From an uncultured Clostridia bacterium (lineage in GTDB: Bacteria > Bacillota > Clostridia > Saccharofermentanales > DTU023), in the NCBI GenBank assembly GCA_947254895.1, contig CAMYEY010000070.1:1-7252 (forward strand): a DNA stretch of 7,252 bases, read 5' to 3'. The notes below the pieces were generated by a model, which did not search any database, was not told the origin of the DNA, and saw nothing but the letters and a program-made list of their open reading frames with translations. This document shows, piece after piece, positions 6,716-7,252 of the stretch; positions within the stretch are counted from its first letter, which is position 1, and the number at the start of each line of letters is the position of its first letter. A program made the translations under genes and the position numbers.

Positions 6716-7252
6716 TTAAGACCTCCTATGTCTTTCCTCTAAAGCTACGAGCAGGACTGAAATGTCAGCCGGAGAAACACCAGAGATCCGGCTGGCTTGG
6801 CCAATTGAAAGTGGTTGCAGTTCTGTTAGTTTTTGTCTGGCCTCTATCCGAAGTCCGGCTATTTTTTGATAGTCCAGGTCTGCCGGAATCTTTTTATTTT
6901 CCAATTTTTTAAATTTTTCAATCCGGTCCAACTCTACCTTGATATAGCCCTCATACTTGAGCTCAACCTCTACACTGAAGGCATCTGCTGAATTTAGTTG
7001 AGGCCGTTCAGGGTCAACCGGAGCCAAGTCTTCATAACTAATTTCTGGTCTCTTAATCAGGTCAGCCAGGCTACTGTTACCCTCTCGGCTTGTAGTTCCC
7101 TTGGCTTGTAAAATTTCAGCCAGAGGACCGGCGAAAGGTACCCTGGTTGTACGAAGGCGGGCAATCTCCCGGTCTACGCGGTCACACTTATCCTTAAATT
7201 TTTGATAGCGGGCTTCAGAAATCAAGCCAAGCTTATAGCCGATTGGGGTTAA
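6716..7252 (-). CDS. mnmG: tRNA uridine-5-carboxymethylaminomethyl modification enzyme MnmG (GidA), C-terminal part
   Basis: The last 178 residues of MnmG are visible; the FAD-binding N-terminal part, roughly 450 residues in the family, lies beyond the right edge. With MnmE, MnmG installs the (carboxymethyl)aminomethyl group at position 5 of wobble uridine 34 in several tRNAs. The window opens in frame on LTPIGYKLGLI, a conserved segment just before the C-terminal helical domain. Counting from there, hallmarks are YEGYIK (100-105), IPADLDY (122-128) and IGQASRISGVSPADISVLL (150-168), the region that contacts MnmE and tRNA. The TTG at 7225 is internal, not a start. The final codons contain the AGGAGG that serves rsmG. 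mnmE is the expected upstream neighbour but cannot be seen. Confidence 0.96.
   Translation of the reverse strand, partial: LTPIGYKLGLISEARYQKFKDKCDRVDREIARLRTTRVPFAGPLAEILQAKGTTSREGNSSLADLIKRPEISYEDLAPVDPERPQLNSADAFSVEVELKYEGYIKVELDRIEKFKKLENKKIPADLDYQKIAGLRIEARQKLTELQPLSIGQASRISGVSPADISVLLVALEERHRRS
6722..6727 (-). promoter_or_regulatory. Ribosome-binding site of rsmG inside the 3' end of mnmG
   Basis: AGGAGG on the minus strand encodes the last two arginines of MnmG and lies nine bases before the rsmG ATG at 6712. It fixes that start and indicates that rsmG is read from the mnmG transcript. Confidence 0.9.

Noticed and set aside
7223..7225. TTG at 7225 as the start of a separate small gene
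   Set aside because: The frame is open to the window edge and the preceding codons read LTPIGYKLG, conserved MnmG sequence, so this is an internal leucine codon of mnmG.
1..7252. Search for CRISPR arrays, tRNA or rRNA genes, insertion sequences, toxin-antitoxin or defence genes
   Set aside because: About 97 percent of the window is five recognisable housekeeping genes; the gaps are at most 142 bases and show no spaced repeats, cloverleaf or extra minus-strand gene.

Overview
This 7,252-base window is the end of an assembled contig from a member of the Bacillota (Firmicutes). It carries five protein-coding genes, all on the minus strand, and nothing biological on the plus strand that I can defend. 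The organism call rests on three things: strong AGGAGG ribosome-binding sites, a Gram-positive-type GyrA (GyrA box QHRGGRG), and a butanol-dehydrogenase-type iron alcohol dehydrogenase that is common in fermentative anaerobes. The active-site surroundings in GyrA (AAAYRYTEARL, and RKCATTVGDVLG before HPHGD) look more like Clostridia than Bacilli, but I hold that only as an inference. Base composition by eye is mid-40s percent GC. All stop codons fit the standard bacterial code (TAA, TGA and three TAG).

Layout in the direction of transcription, from high to low coordinates. The 3' part of mnmG (tRNA U34 modification) runs in from beyond the right edge and is followed after 3 bases by rsmG (16S rRNA G527 methylation). 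A 142-base gap then holds a probable promoter and a strong ribosome-binding site for gyrA (DNA gyrase subunit A). After 52 bases comes an iron-dependent alcohol dehydrogenase of the YqhD/BdhA group, then a stem-loop overlapping its stop codon, then pepF (oligoendopeptidase F), which ends 30 bases from the left edge of genomic DNA. No stretch longer than 150 bases lacks a gene.

The first 48 bases are not genome. They are an untrimmed Illumina Nextera i7-side adapter: the last four bases of the P7 arm, a 10-base index, and the full 34-base read-2/Tn5 mosaic-end sequence. Genomic sequence starts at base 49.

Functionally this is housekeeping DNA: tRNA and rRNA modification, DNA topology, redox balance and peptide turnover. 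mnmG-rsmG is a classic origin-proximal pair in Firmicutes, and here gyrA follows it on the same strand, without gyrB beside it and without parA/parB after rsmG. I found no CRISPR array, transposase, toxin-antitoxin pair, phage gene or defence system, and no undescribed system. The points most worth a second look are the adapter at the contig end, the natural alanine at the key quinolone-contact position of GyrA, the unusual gene order, the altered cofactor loop of the alcohol dehydrogenase, and the missing ribosome-binding site before pepF.
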